From NCBI GenBank assembly GCA_964534605.1, contig CAZHOS010000011.1, positions 1 through 28,691 on the forward strand: a stretch of 28,691 nucleotides of DNA, read 5' to 3'. Source of the stretch: CAZHOS01 sp964534605. Lineage in GTDB: Bacteria > Patescibacteriota > Saccharimonadia > Saccharimonadales > VXPC01. This document shows positions 7,236 to 14,676 of this stretch, in pieces. How positions within the stretch are numbered: the first letter of the stretch is position 1; every line of letters starts with the position of its first letter. The notes below the pieces were generated by a model. That model ran no database searches. It worked only from the letters and a program-made list of their open reading frames with translations, and had not been told where the DNA came from. A program made the translations under genes and the position numbers.

Positions 7236-7628
7236 CTACCCAAGCTCTTGTAAACTATGCTGAATATGATGAAGGGCGCGGTTCACAGAAGCAGCGGATA
7301 GCGTGTGCCGGTCAATAATCAGATTAACGCCAAGCTGTTGCAGAGCTGTAGTGTGAGATTCGTACACGGCGGGGCTCTGCACCATCAAGATTACAGGCGT
7401 ACTCTGCAGATCCGTATAAGACTGCTTTTCTTGCAGCAGTTCGATGCCGCTATTGCCGGCTAGATCTGGATTAAGCAGCAAGATATCTACATCGACTTTA
7501 TCGAACGCCACAATAGCACTCTGGGCATCGCCGCAAGCATAAACAACCTCGGCACCAGCGTCCTGCACCCAGCCTGCAATTACCCTTCTGGCGATCAATG
7601 ACGACTCGACTATCATTACTCTGCTCAC
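7236..7628 (-). CDS. Degenerate response-regulator receiver domain (pseudo-receiver)
   Basis: 130 residues, one receiver fold with no output domain. The fold is recognisable (RVMIVESSLIARRVIAGW, then DVDILLLNPDLAGNSGIELL, then TPVILMV, then QLGVNLIIDRH), but every key position has changed. The acidic pair is Glu8-Ser9, the phospho-accepting Asp is Asn53 (codon AAT), the switch Thr is Val83, and the conserved Lys aligns with Arg107. It should therefore not be phosphorylated. It lies 4 nt after a histidine-kinase-like gene and 6 nt before recO. The intact receiver at 18485-18889 provides a contrast within the same genome. The role is probably protein binding. Confidence 0.82.
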   Translation of the reverse strand: MSRVMIVESSLIARRVIAGWVQDAGAEVVYACGDAQSAIVAFDKVDVDILLLNPDLAGNSGIELLQEKQSYTDLQSTPVILMVQSPAVYESHTTALQQLGVNLIIDRHTLSAASVNRALHHIQHSLQELG

Positions 7629-7632
7629 TTCG

Positions 7633-8301
7633 CTAACCCATTAAACTTAGTTGTTCGCTATTACCGAGTTCGACAACGATACTCTTGCCGTGCTGGTTGC
7701 TAGAAATCCTCATCTTAGAACCACTAAGGCCATATAGTGCCTGGGCAATAGACATACCACTCATCACACCATCAACCATCGATGCCGGTCGGGCCTGGAG
7801 CCCCCCCTGAGCCACCGCAGATATGTCCTCTTGCAAGATCTGTAGATGTGGGCTAAATATATGCAGTTTCGGCCTGGTCCCGCCACGGACCGAAATACGC
7901 ATAGAGCTGCTTTGGATATTCTGCATAGACGTAATAATCGAATACAGCATGCAGGCCGTAGCACGCTTGTAGACCCGCCTATTTATAGCTACCGGACGCA
8001 GAGAATTATACTTTTTGTAGTCGATCGATACACCGTACATATTGGCTAACGGCTGGATAAGGTTAATTGTGTCTGTTGTTTCGGCGGCGAGAGAGCCGGG
8101 CAGCAAGTCGACCGAGCCGTTATGGCTGAGTTCTTGCAGCAACAGGTAAGATTCATACAAGGCTAAGGTGTGCCAAGAGACCAAAGACATCTCTTTGATG
8201 CCAGATTGCTCGGCCAGCAGTGCTAGCTCGACCAACGGCGTGCGCAGCTCGTTAACCAGCGACGCAAACATAGACTGGTTATAACCCCCTTCTACCGGCA
8301 T
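7633..8301 (-). CDS. Degenerate histidine-kinase-like protein (phospho-His replaced by Asn)
   Basis: 222 residues with no membrane helix. Residues 12-30 (FASLVNELRTPLVELALLA) match the HisKA dimerisation helix, with the ELRTPL signature intact, but the phospho-accepting His is Asn17 (codon AAC). A second helix follows (about 40-60). The C-terminal half resembles an HATPase domain (GMSIAQALYGLSGSKMRISSNQHGKSIVVELG fits the G2 box and last strands). The N box and the DxGxG G1 box cannot be found, so ATP binding is doubtful. It starts with ATG and has AAGGG at 8308-8312. It heads an operon with the pseudo-receiver and recO. A possible reading is a scaffold or sensor lacking phosphotransfer. The call rests on motif recognition by eye. 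Confidence 0.7.
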   Translation of the reverse strand: MPVEGGYNQSMFASLVNELRTPLVELALLAEQSGIKEMSLVSWHTLALYESYLLLQELSHNGSVDLLPGSLAAETTDTINLIQPLANMYGVSIDYKKYNSLRPVAINRRVYKRATACMLYSIITSMQNIQSSSMRISVRGGTRPKLHIFSPHLQILQEDISAVAQGGLQARPASMVDGVMSGMSIAQALYGLSGSKMRISSNQHGKSIVVELGNSEQLSLMG

Positions 8302-8323
8302 GCACTACCCTTCATTAACAATC

Positions 8324-8329
8324 ATTATA
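8324..8329 (-). promoter_or_regulatory. -10 box of the pseudo-kinase/pseudo-receiver/recO operon
   Basis: TATAAT on the minus strand, 22 nt before the ATG at 8301, giving a leader of about 16 nt that contains the AAGGG ribosome site. No convincing -35 box is seen. Confidence 0.5.
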
Positions 8330-8417
8330 CGCCCGGTAATCAAATTGCACTACCATAAGCGTTTTATAAAGGCTTCGTCTTTCGCCCAGTACGGATGTGC
8401 CAAGATCGAGTCTTCGG

Positions 8418-9095
8418 CTAAGGGGTGTATGTGAGGTTTTCTAAAATAATACTATCAAGATCGTCTACAAACTGCTGGCTCTCGGCAGCAATGATTATTG
8501 TCTTATCACGAAGCGGCAGCAGCACGACGCTGCCATTCTTGCCAGTAGCATAAGAGCCATCTATACGAAAGCCGTTGTCTGCACTGTCCACCGGTGATCG
8601 AAACGCACTGGCGGTGGCATCGCCCCTGTTTACAGCACCGTCAAAGCTGGCTAGCTCTCTATCGAGCGATTGTTCGCTAATCTCGAACCGCAGGGCAAAA
8701 AGATTCTCGTTGCCGCTAGTTGAGGGCACAAAACCTGGGTGGAAGTAACCGTTAATAGGCGTCTGTCCTGACAGCGGCTCCTGCACGTGTGCGCTCCAGG
8801 TTTTGGGATAAGTAATAACAACTGACCCAAATGTGTTTGGAGATGTATAGGTCTTAAAAGGCTCTTTCTCGCGCTCGGCAAACTCGGCGTCTAGCTCTAC
8901 CCGCAGATCCTCCCTAGCCGCTTCGACCGCAGCGGCGGCTTTTTCGTCGCTGTTGTTCTTGAAGTCGCTCCGGCCGGACCAAGCCCAACCAGCAAACACA
9001 ATAGCTATCACCAGCAAGATCGATGCGACGCCAAATAGCAGTGCGAAAATATCGATCGACCCTCTGTCATTTTTTACCTGTAGTTCTTCCCACAT
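8418..9095 (-). CDS. Single-pass membrane protein with extracytoplasmic PsbP-like domain, function unknown
   Basis: 225 residues. A membrane helix at about 15-39 (IFALLFGVASILLVIAIVFAGWAW) follows a short cytoplasmic N-terminus. Residues 45-78 are Ala/Glu/Arg-rich and probably coiled coil. The rest forms a beta-rich outer domain beginning FGSVVITYPKTWSAHV. The Y-P-x-x-W entry is typical of PsbP-like/DUF envelope domains and recurs in the 292-residue protein at 14677 (YYPEGW). The ATG at 9095 has no Shine-Dalgarno sequence. A TGTTAAAAT extended -10 (9109-9117) would leave a leader of only about 6 nt. No function can be given. Confidence 0.8.
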   Translation of the reverse strand: MWEELQVKNDRGSIDIFALLFGVASILLVIAIVFAGWAWSGRSDFKNNSDEKAAAAVEAAREDLRVELDAEFAEREKEPFKTYTSPNTFGSVVITYPKTWSAHVQEPLSGQTPINGYFHPGFVPSTSGNENLFALRFEISEQSLDRELASFDGAVNRGDATASAFRSPVDSADNGFRIDGSYATGKNGSVVLLPLRDKTIIIAAESQQFVDDLDSIILENLTYTP

Positions 9096-9140
9096 AATAC
9101 TGGTGGTTATTTTAACATACGCACAACCAAGATCTAATTA

Positions 9141-9617
9141 CTAAAATTCGTATAAGTGCATTGGGCCTACTGTCTTTGTCGGCTTTTGACCAGGCAGCTC
9201 GAAAGCATAACTAACAAGTCGAGCACCCTGGCGAAGCTCTTGCCCCAGCTTTTCCTCTAGTCTACCCATGAACTTACTAGCCAAAAATACGTAGACCCCA
9301 TCATACTTGGACATATTAGCCGACCAAAAGTTGCCCCACCTGATGGTCATAGAGTCGGAATATCTACGGGTGCGCAGCCACAGAACTAGACAAAGAAGTG
9401 GATTAATCTCGTAGGCAGTGACGCGCGCACCGGCATCGAGTAATGCTAAGCTAACCCCACCCGTCCCTGCACCCAACTCGACAATCTCTTGACCACGAAC
9501 ATTGTCGAACAAAAGCATAGCCTGCTTTACCTGTGGGGTCCTAGTTGGTACGTACGGAGCGCCGAAAAAAACTGTCCCAAAAAAAATAACACCAACAACT
9601 ACGGCTACCCAGACCAC
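9141..9617 (-). CDS. Membrane-tethered class I SAM-dependent methyltransferase
   Basis: 158 residues. One hydrophobic helix (1-20, VWVAVVVGVIFFGTVFFGAPYV) precedes a short Rossmann methyltransferase. Motif I is VELGAGTGG (46-54), the acidic end of strand 2 is Glu70 in AYEIN, and a third strand block is MTIRWGNFW. The short protein lacks the usual C-terminal additions and the substrate is unknown. The fold resembles the small membrane-associated methyltransferases described near lipid genes, and a lipid-flippase-like gene sits in the same operon. The GTG start has AGAGG about 8 nt upstream and lies 4 nt after the xseB stop. It is the last gene of the four-gene unit. Confidence 0.82.
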   Translation of the reverse strand: MVWVAVVVGVIFFGTVFFGAPYVPTRTPQVKQAMLLFDNVRGQEIVELGAGTGGVSLALLDAGARVTAYEINPLLCLVLWLRTRRYSDSMTIRWGNFWSANMSKYDGVYVFLASKFMGRLEEKLGQELRQGARLVSYAFELPGQKPTKTVGPMHLYEF

Positions 9618-9621
9618 CCTG

Positions 9622-9801
9622 CTACCTCTGCTGGATCTTTAGCTTGGCATCTTTTAAGAAAGCTTCTAGCTGCTTAATGAGCTCTTCGGCCTCGGCGTGC
9701 TTGGTGATTGCCTGATCAACATCGACATCCTCGCCTTCGAACCAAGCCAAGATCTCTTCTAGCTCGCGCCGTAGATCGGAATATGTTTTTTGCTTGCTCA
9801 T
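9622..9801 (-). CDS. xseB: Exodeoxyribonuclease VII small subunit
   Basis: 59 residues. The protein (starting MSKQKTYSDLRRELEEILAW, then FEGEDVDVDQAITKHAEAEE) has the two-helix hairpin of XseB, including the conserved Asp-rich turn and the A-x-x-x-x-x-G/A helix before LIKQLEAFLKDAKLKI. XseB binds the XseA large subunit in the nuclease that degrades single-stranded DNA. Position confirms the call: it begins 5 nt after the xseA stop and ends 4 nt before the methyltransferase start. Confidence 0.9.
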   Translation of the reverse strand: MSKQKTYSDLRRELEEILAWFEGEDVDVDQAITKHAEAEELIKQLEAFLKDAKLKIQQR

Positions 9802-9806
9802 GCCTT

Positions 9807-10913
9807 TTAGTCTACCACTTCTGCATTGATGCTGCCGTCTGCCAGTCTAATCCTGACAGTCTGGCCAGCGTCTACGCTTTTCTTGCTTTTAATAACTGTA
9901 TCTTGCCGAGATACGATCGCGTACCCTTTCGCCAACACGTTGGTTGGGTTAACCAGATTTAGACTACGCCTAAACCAATCTAGCTGCTCGTCTTGGCGAC
10001 GAATAACCGAGTCTACCGCCCAAGATAATCGATCCTTGTGGTCTTTAATGCGCTCTTCGATACTTTGCACCTGGCGCTGCAGGGCAGTTGTAAAGAACTG
10101 CTTGTCTGCACTAAGCCTCTGGATTTCGCTACTTCGCTCCAGACTAATCAGCTCGGCTGCATTACTAGGAGTACTGGCACGCATATCTGCAGCCAGCTCG
10201 CAGAGACTCTCGTCCTGCTCGTGACCAATAGCTACAACTGTGGGGGTGCGCGATCCCACTACTGCTCGCACCACACGCTCGTCATTAAAAGCCGCTAGAT
10301 CTTCTGCACCTCCGCCACCCCGGGTAACAACCAGCACATCGTAGTCAGACTGATTGGCTCTGTCGATAGCAGCAAGTAGCGAGTCTGGTGCATTATCCCC
10401 CTGAACCAAACTGTCATAAATATCTACAGCCGCATAGGGCCAGCGCTGAGCCAAGATCTTCGTAAAGTCACCGATAGCCGCGCCCTCTGCAGAGGTTACG
10501 ATAGCGATCTTGCTAGGTGGTACTTCGATAGTGCGTTTTCTGGAGTCTTCAAAAAGCCCCTCGGAGGTTAGCTTTTTCTTTAGTAGCTCGTAAGCCTTGT
10601 TGATCGTCCCCTGCCCACTCAGCGATATGCTTGCAGCGTTAAAGCTAAAGCCAAATCTAGGGTGTAATCTCGGCGAACCAGACACACGCAAAACCATCCC
10701 GTCTTCCATCGGGCCTGGCAGCATATGTGCTACCCCAAAACAGCTAACTACAGAGTGTTCGTCCTTTAGCTTAAAGTATAGCCACTTGCCTTTGCTTACC
10801 CGTAGCTCGCTTAGTTCGCCTTCGATACTTATAAAAGGCATGGCAAACTCTAGTGTCTGATTGCTAAGGGCAACAAAGTCGCTTGGCGTTAATACAAGTT
10901 TATCGTCACCCAT
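9807..10913 (-). CDS. xseA: Exodeoxyribonuclease VII large subunit
   Basis: 368 residues, shorter than the roughly 400-450 of most XseA proteins. The N-terminal OB-fold (about 1-100) contains FISIEGELSELRVSKGKWLYFKLKD, matching the usual VxGEISN/GHxYFxLKD block. The catalytic domain begins near 115 with IAIVTSAEGAAIGDF and includes VVTRGGGGAEDLAAFNDE, the hallmark of XseA, and VVAIGHEQDESLCELAADMRASTPSNAAEL. A coiled coil follows. The C-terminus is trimmed but ends with the normal short beta segment (VRIRLADGSINAEV). Its ATG overlaps the end of the upstream membrane-protein gene by 8 nt, and xseB follows. Confidence 0.96.
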   Translation of the reverse strand: MGDDKLVLTPSDFVALSNQTLEFAMPFISIEGELSELRVSKGKWLYFKLKDEHSVVSCFGVAHMLPGPMEDGMVLRVSGSPRLHPRFGFSFNAASISLSGQGTINKAYELLKKKLTSEGLFEDSRKRTIEVPPSKIAIVTSAEGAAIGDFTKILAQRWPYAAVDIYDSLVQGDNAPDSLLAAIDRANQSDYDVLVVTRGGGGAEDLAAFNDERVVRAVVGSRTPTVVAIGHEQDESLCELAADMRASTPSNAAELISLERSSEIQRLSADKQFFTTALQRQVQSIEERIKDHKDRLSWAVDSVIRRQDEQLDWFRRSLNLVNPTNVLAKGYAIVSRQDTVIKSKKSVDAGQTVRIRLADGSINAEVVD

Positions 10914-11970
10914 TCTTGGTTGCAGCGTCCTCGTACGGGGCCTTTACTTGGTGGGCGTTGATAGCCTGGCTGTATAGTACATAGCCAATTGGAACGAAAG
11001 TGAGTAAGTTTACTACTCGGTAGACGAGAGTTGCGCTAATAGCTAGCCCCTTTTCTACCCCACTGGCAGTCAAAACACTGGCCATTAGTGACTCGTACAC
11101 GCCTACTCCGCCCGGCAAGATTGCTATCAAACCGGCAAAGTTAGCAACTGCATAGGCCAGAATAACCGCTCCTGGGTTGACTGGCTCCCCAAAGGCAACA
11201 TAAACCATATAGATGGTAGCCAGCTCTAGTATGTTGGTAGCGAGCGCATACAGAAACGGCGTATATAGCTTGGATACGTCTTTGCTAAGCTCGACGTAAC
11301 GGTGGTGCAGCTCGCTAAAGACTCTCTCTAACCGAGGCACATCGATAACATCCTTGCGCGATACCCTAACAATCTTGAACACATAATTTGCCACCTTGGG
11401 CAAAAAGGCCATAAACGCCCTGATCCGTTGCTCGCTGCTAATTACAAACCAGCCAGCTAGCGATCCAAAAGTAATACTCATAAATACGGCTGTAGCGATA
11501 AGAATAACCAAGCCGTTTGCCTGCCCTCCAAGTGCCAAGAATAATAGCCCAAAGCCAAGCACTATCAAAAAGCTTGTAAATGTCAGCAGGAACCTAACTA
11601 TTTGCGCCAGTGTGGAGCTAGCCACACTAACACCGTAGGGCTTAAGCCGTAATCCCAAATAGCTAAAGCCGCTCACCCCACCGCTCGGGAAGACACTGTT
11701 AATAAAGTTCAGCTCCAAAGATATCTTGTACATATCCTTGAGCTTTAGACTGCCTAAGTGTCCAGTATTCTTTAGATAGGTATAGTACATGTGGGCAACA
11801 GAGTTGTAACTAAGTAGCTGCAACGGGAACTGCAACAAGAGCAGCCAGAGACTAACGTCTGCCAGCCTTTCGAACGCGTCAATAATCTGATTCCGGGATA
11901 TATATACCAAGAAGCCCAACGCTAGAAACGTTAGAACATTGATCCATACTTTTATCTTATTCGGTATCAT
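10906..11970 (-). CDS. Lysylphosphatidylglycerol synthase/flippase-type membrane protein (UPF0104 family)
   Basis: 354 residues with about eight hydrophobic helices. The family signatures NSVFPSGGVSGFSYLGLRL (about 92-110) and LPGGVGVYESL (near 290) identify the LPG_synthase_TM/UPF0104 group, which flips lipids or transfers aminoacyl groups to phospholipid headgroups. There is no soluble MprF-type synthase domain, so a flippase-like or unknown lipid role is more likely. The ATG has AAAGGG about 7 nt upstream and a TGCTAATAT extended -10 before that. It is the first gene of the unit ending with xseA, xseB and a tethered methyltransferase. Confidence 0.9.
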   Translation of the reverse strand: MIPNKIKVWINVLTFLALGFLVYISRNQIIDAFERLADVSLWLLLLQFPLQLLSYNSVAHMYYTYLKNTGHLGSLKLKDMYKISLELNFINSVFPSGGVSGFSYLGLRLKPYGVSVASSTLAQIVRFLLTFTSFLIVLGFGLLFLALGGQANGLVILIATAVFMSITFGSLAGWFVISSEQRIRAFMAFLPKVANYVFKIVRVSRKDVIDVPRLERVFSELHHRYVELSKDVSKLYTPFLYALATNILELATIYMVYVAFGEPVNPGAVILAYAVANFAGLIAILPGGVGVYESLMASVLTASGVEKGLAISATLVYRVVNLLTFVPIGYVLYSQAINAHQVKAPYEDAATKNG

Positions 11971-11993
11971 GATTTACCCTTTGCACGACCTAT

Positions 11994-12002
11994 ATATTAG
12001 CA
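11994..12002 (-). promoter_or_regulatory. Extended -10 promoter of the UPF0104-xseA-xseB-methyltransferase unit
   Basis: TGCTAATAT on the minus strand (-10 hexamer 11994-11999). It predicts a leader of about 17 nt that contains AAAGGG. TTGCGT is present upstream, but the 15-bp spacer is short. Confidence 0.45.
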
Positions 12003-12024
12003 TGCGTCCACTTAACGCAACTAT

Positions 12025-14526
12025 TTACTGTTGGCTAGATTGCGATGATGGACTGGGCGCTTGAGGCGGCACAGGAGGCTGTAGTGGTTGAGGGACAGCG
12101 GTGGCAGGACTTGGGGCTGATGGCGCACCAGGCGCTAAGGTGGTCGCCGGAGATGTAGTAACACCTGGTGGCACAGGAGGTTGGGGTATGCTTGGAGCGA
12201 CAGTCGTCGGTGTGGCTTTGGGCGCTGTTGGCGCTACAAGCTGCTGCGGCGCATGAATACTAGCAAGATCACTTGGGTTGTCGGGCTGTTGCTGGGCCAG
12301 TACAGGCCGCTGATCCTTATTATGTTTATGGCTACCATGCAGCAAGAATGCCGTCAGAGACCCACCACCTAATACCAGAACAGCAACAGAGCCTAAGATT
12401 AAATATAGTACGGTATTATTTTCAAATTCAGAGCTACGATCTCCTGGAGAGCCTATCTTTGACTCGCTCAGCGATTGCAGTCTTGTAGCCAAGTAGTGCG
12501 ACGGGTATTTATCATCGACCTTATCAAACTGCTTTGCCGCCCCTTTATAGTTGCTCTGCTCATAAGACTCTAGCGCTTCATCCCAGTTGTCGCTGATGTC
12601 ACTCGTTACATCAAGGTCTATCCCCTCTTCATCAACTAAGCTTATGAGGTCCTTGACATCACGAGCCACCCCTGCCCCAAAACAATTCTGATCAGCGCAT
12701 TCAATTTGAGCATAAGTGTTAAGTCCAACCTGGATACCGCTTTCGTCAAACGCAGGCCCTCCGCTATTACCGCCAGATATTGGTGTCGATGTCGCTATGA
12801 GAACATTGTCCTTTGTGCTGCTTTCGGCAAAGACATTAAGTACATTACCCTGAGTAACTGTTGGGGTGGTAGTGTCACTAGTTGTTGCCAAGCCACCGTC
12901 AACAAAAGCCGGGTAACCTATAGCTGTTATACCATCACCAGGTTTCAAATCATCGATACTTCCCAGCTCTACAACAGGAAAATCACCCTTCTCTACCTTT
13001 AGTACTGCAACATCAGAAGCTTCACCATCACCAAGTATTAGTCCACCTGTTCCATTGGCTTCGTAGTCTTGCGCAATTAATTCCGCCTCAACGAGAGTCT
13101 CCCCAGAGACGTCAATTGTACCAAGGCCGTCTTGTACCTGCAGTTTAAATGCGTCTGTTCCTAGCTGTAAGACATACGTGTAGTCATCATTACTAATCTC
13201 TATAGCAGATTCTGAAACTGCATCTACAAAAGCCCCCACGAATGACGCTATGTCCAGCTGACCCGACAGTAGGCTTGTGCGCACAGAAGAGGCGCCAGCT
13301 AAACTGACAATACCTTCTTGTGTAAGATGGTCCAACATTGTGTCAACACGCTCTGACGCCAAGCTGGAAGAGTCAGCAAAAGCAAGATAGCCACTAAGAA
13401 GGCTGGAGTCTTCTAGCGAGACGACGTGTCCGTTGGTTGCTACGTAACCATCTTCAGATATAATTGAACCACTACCTACCCCCGCCATGCAGCCCAAGCC
13501 AAGCTCAGTACTACCCGCACTGCCCCGGACAGACAGATCGGCACAACGCACTGTCGCCACGCGGACTACTGCCGGCTGATTACGCAAGATAACATCAAAA
13601 ACCGTGTCTTCATCAATTTCAAAAGGAGTATTCGAGACATCTTCTATGACGTCATCACCATCCGTAGCACTAAGCACAGCTGTTACTATATCGGCTGGAT
13701 TCAAAGAAAGTTGAGTGCTGTCTAGTCCACCGTAAGATACCGTATTTACTACAGATTCCAGCTGCTCTGCAAGATCAAGTGAACCTTCACGGAAGGAGGC
13801 GATAGTTATGATGTACGGACGACCCTCCTGCACCGTAACAAGTTGTCTGATGAATAGCTTAAACTCTAAATCATCAAAAGTAGTTGTCTGTGTATATTCG
13901 CTGCGAATGTATCTATAAGAGTTTATAGTCACATCTTCACTAACGGGCTCATCCCAACCTAAGTCAGACGTATAGTTACGGCCAGCCCAACGTACAAGTG
14001 CTTCAATTTGCGTCTCTCCTTCCTCTACCTTGTCATCCCAAAATGATTCTCGTATGTTGGTAACAATCGACAAGTCAGGAGGTATAGAAATCTGATTACT
14101 ACTGGCGTCAATTAGCTTTGCCTTAATAATTGAGTAGGCCCTCTCTTCATTGAGCTCGTCTCCCTCAAAGGACTCTCCAAAGACAAAGTCACTATCAGAT
14201 GCTGGGTCAGTCACCTGCCCGCTAACCTCCATCAAAGACTCATCCACAGTAAGACTAAATCCTAATGACGAGCGGATCTCTTTATGCTGAGGAAGATTCA
14301 CGGCTGACGAGCCAAGTAGCTCCAAGGCATCTAAGCGGTTCTGTTCTTGAGCTTCTTCTGGGGCCTTTGAGCCGTTACCTGTAAAAAACATCCACCAGAT
14401 CAAGCTGAATAGTAATACTAGAGCCGCCAACGCTAAGAGCGGGATACCATACCTGTAGCGTCGCCTTGCTTTGTTAGGGCTATGGAGTAGTCTCTTTGCA
14501 CCACGTATCTCTTTTTTGTCGCTCAC
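12025..14526 (-). CDS. Membrane-anchored trypsin-like (HtrA/S1C-type) serine protease with Pro-rich cytoplasmic tail
   Basis: 833 residues. An Arg-rich N-terminus is followed by helix 1 (about 27-48), a 270-residue acidic region, and a chymotrypsin-fold protease. The triad is His367 in ATNGHVV, Asp505 in SDVAVLKVE and Ser588 in SGGNSGGPAF, all intact. About 137 residues separate His and Asp, roughly 100 more than usual, so a domain is inserted there. A TPR-like helix pair lies at about 649-684 and helix 2 at about 706-729. A His/Lys-containing linker then leads to a Pro/Ala/Thr-rich tail to the end. The topology should put the protease outside and both ends inside. No PDZ domain was recognised, unlike DegP. 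The GTG start has GGAGG at 7-nt spacing. It is divergent from a Pro-rich membrane protein. Confidence 0.9.
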   Translation of the reverse strand: MSDKKEIRGAKRLLHSPNKARRRYRYGIPLLALAALVLLFSLIWWMFFTGNGSKAPEEAQEQNRLDALELLGSSAVNLPQHKEIRSSLGFSLTVDESLMEVSGQVTDPASDSDFVFGESFEGDELNEERAYSIIKAKLIDASSNQISIPPDLSIVTNIRESFWDDKVEEGETQIEALVRWAGRNYTSDLGWDEPVSEDVTINSYRYIRSEYTQTTTFDDLEFKLFIRQLVTVQEGRPYIITIASFREGSLDLAEQLESVVNTVSYGGLDSTQLSLNPADIVTAVLSATDGDDVIEDVSNTPFEIDEDTVFDVILRNQPAVVRVATVRCADLSVRGSAGSTELGLGCMAGVGSGSIISEDGYVATNGHVVSLEDSSLLSGYLAFADSSSLASERVDTMLDHLTQEGIVSLAGASSVRTSLLSGQLDIASFVGAFVDAVSESAIEISNDDYTYVLQLGTDAFKLQVQDGLGTIDVSGETLVEAELIAQDYEANGTGGLILGDGEASDVAVLKVEKGDFPVVELGSIDDLKPGDGITAIGYPAFVDGGLATTSDTTTPTVTQGNVLNVFAESSTKDNVLIATSTPISGGNSGGPAFDESGIQVGLNTYAQIECADQNCFGAGVARDVKDLISLVDEEGIDLDVTSDISDNWDEALESYEQSNYKGAAKQFDKVDDKYPSHYLATRLQSLSESKIGSPGDRSSEFENNTVLYLILGSVAVLVLGGGSLTAFLLHGSHKHNKDQRPVLAQQQPDNPSDLASIHAPQQLVAPTAPKATPTTVAPSIPQPPVPPGVTTSPATTLAPGAPSAPSPATAVPQPLQPPVPPQAPSPSSQSSQQ

Positions 14527-14614
14527 CCCTCTGCCTCCGTACTTATAGAATGAATTTACCCATATCTTAGCATAGCGCTTACGTTGAGCGGTAAAATATC
14601 CAGCACTACCAGTC

Positions 14615-14623
14615 TGCTAAAAT
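14615..14623 (+). promoter_or_regulatory. Possible extended -10 promoter of the 292-residue membrane protein
   Basis: TGCTAAAAT, about 54 nt before the ATG at 14677. AAGGAC (about 14662-14667) serves as the ribosome site. TAATAC at 14645-14650 is an alternative -10 box. Confidence 0.4.
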
Positions 14624-14676
14624 AACCCTTAGAAAGCATAAGCGTAATACACTCTACGCATAAGGACAATTAAAAC

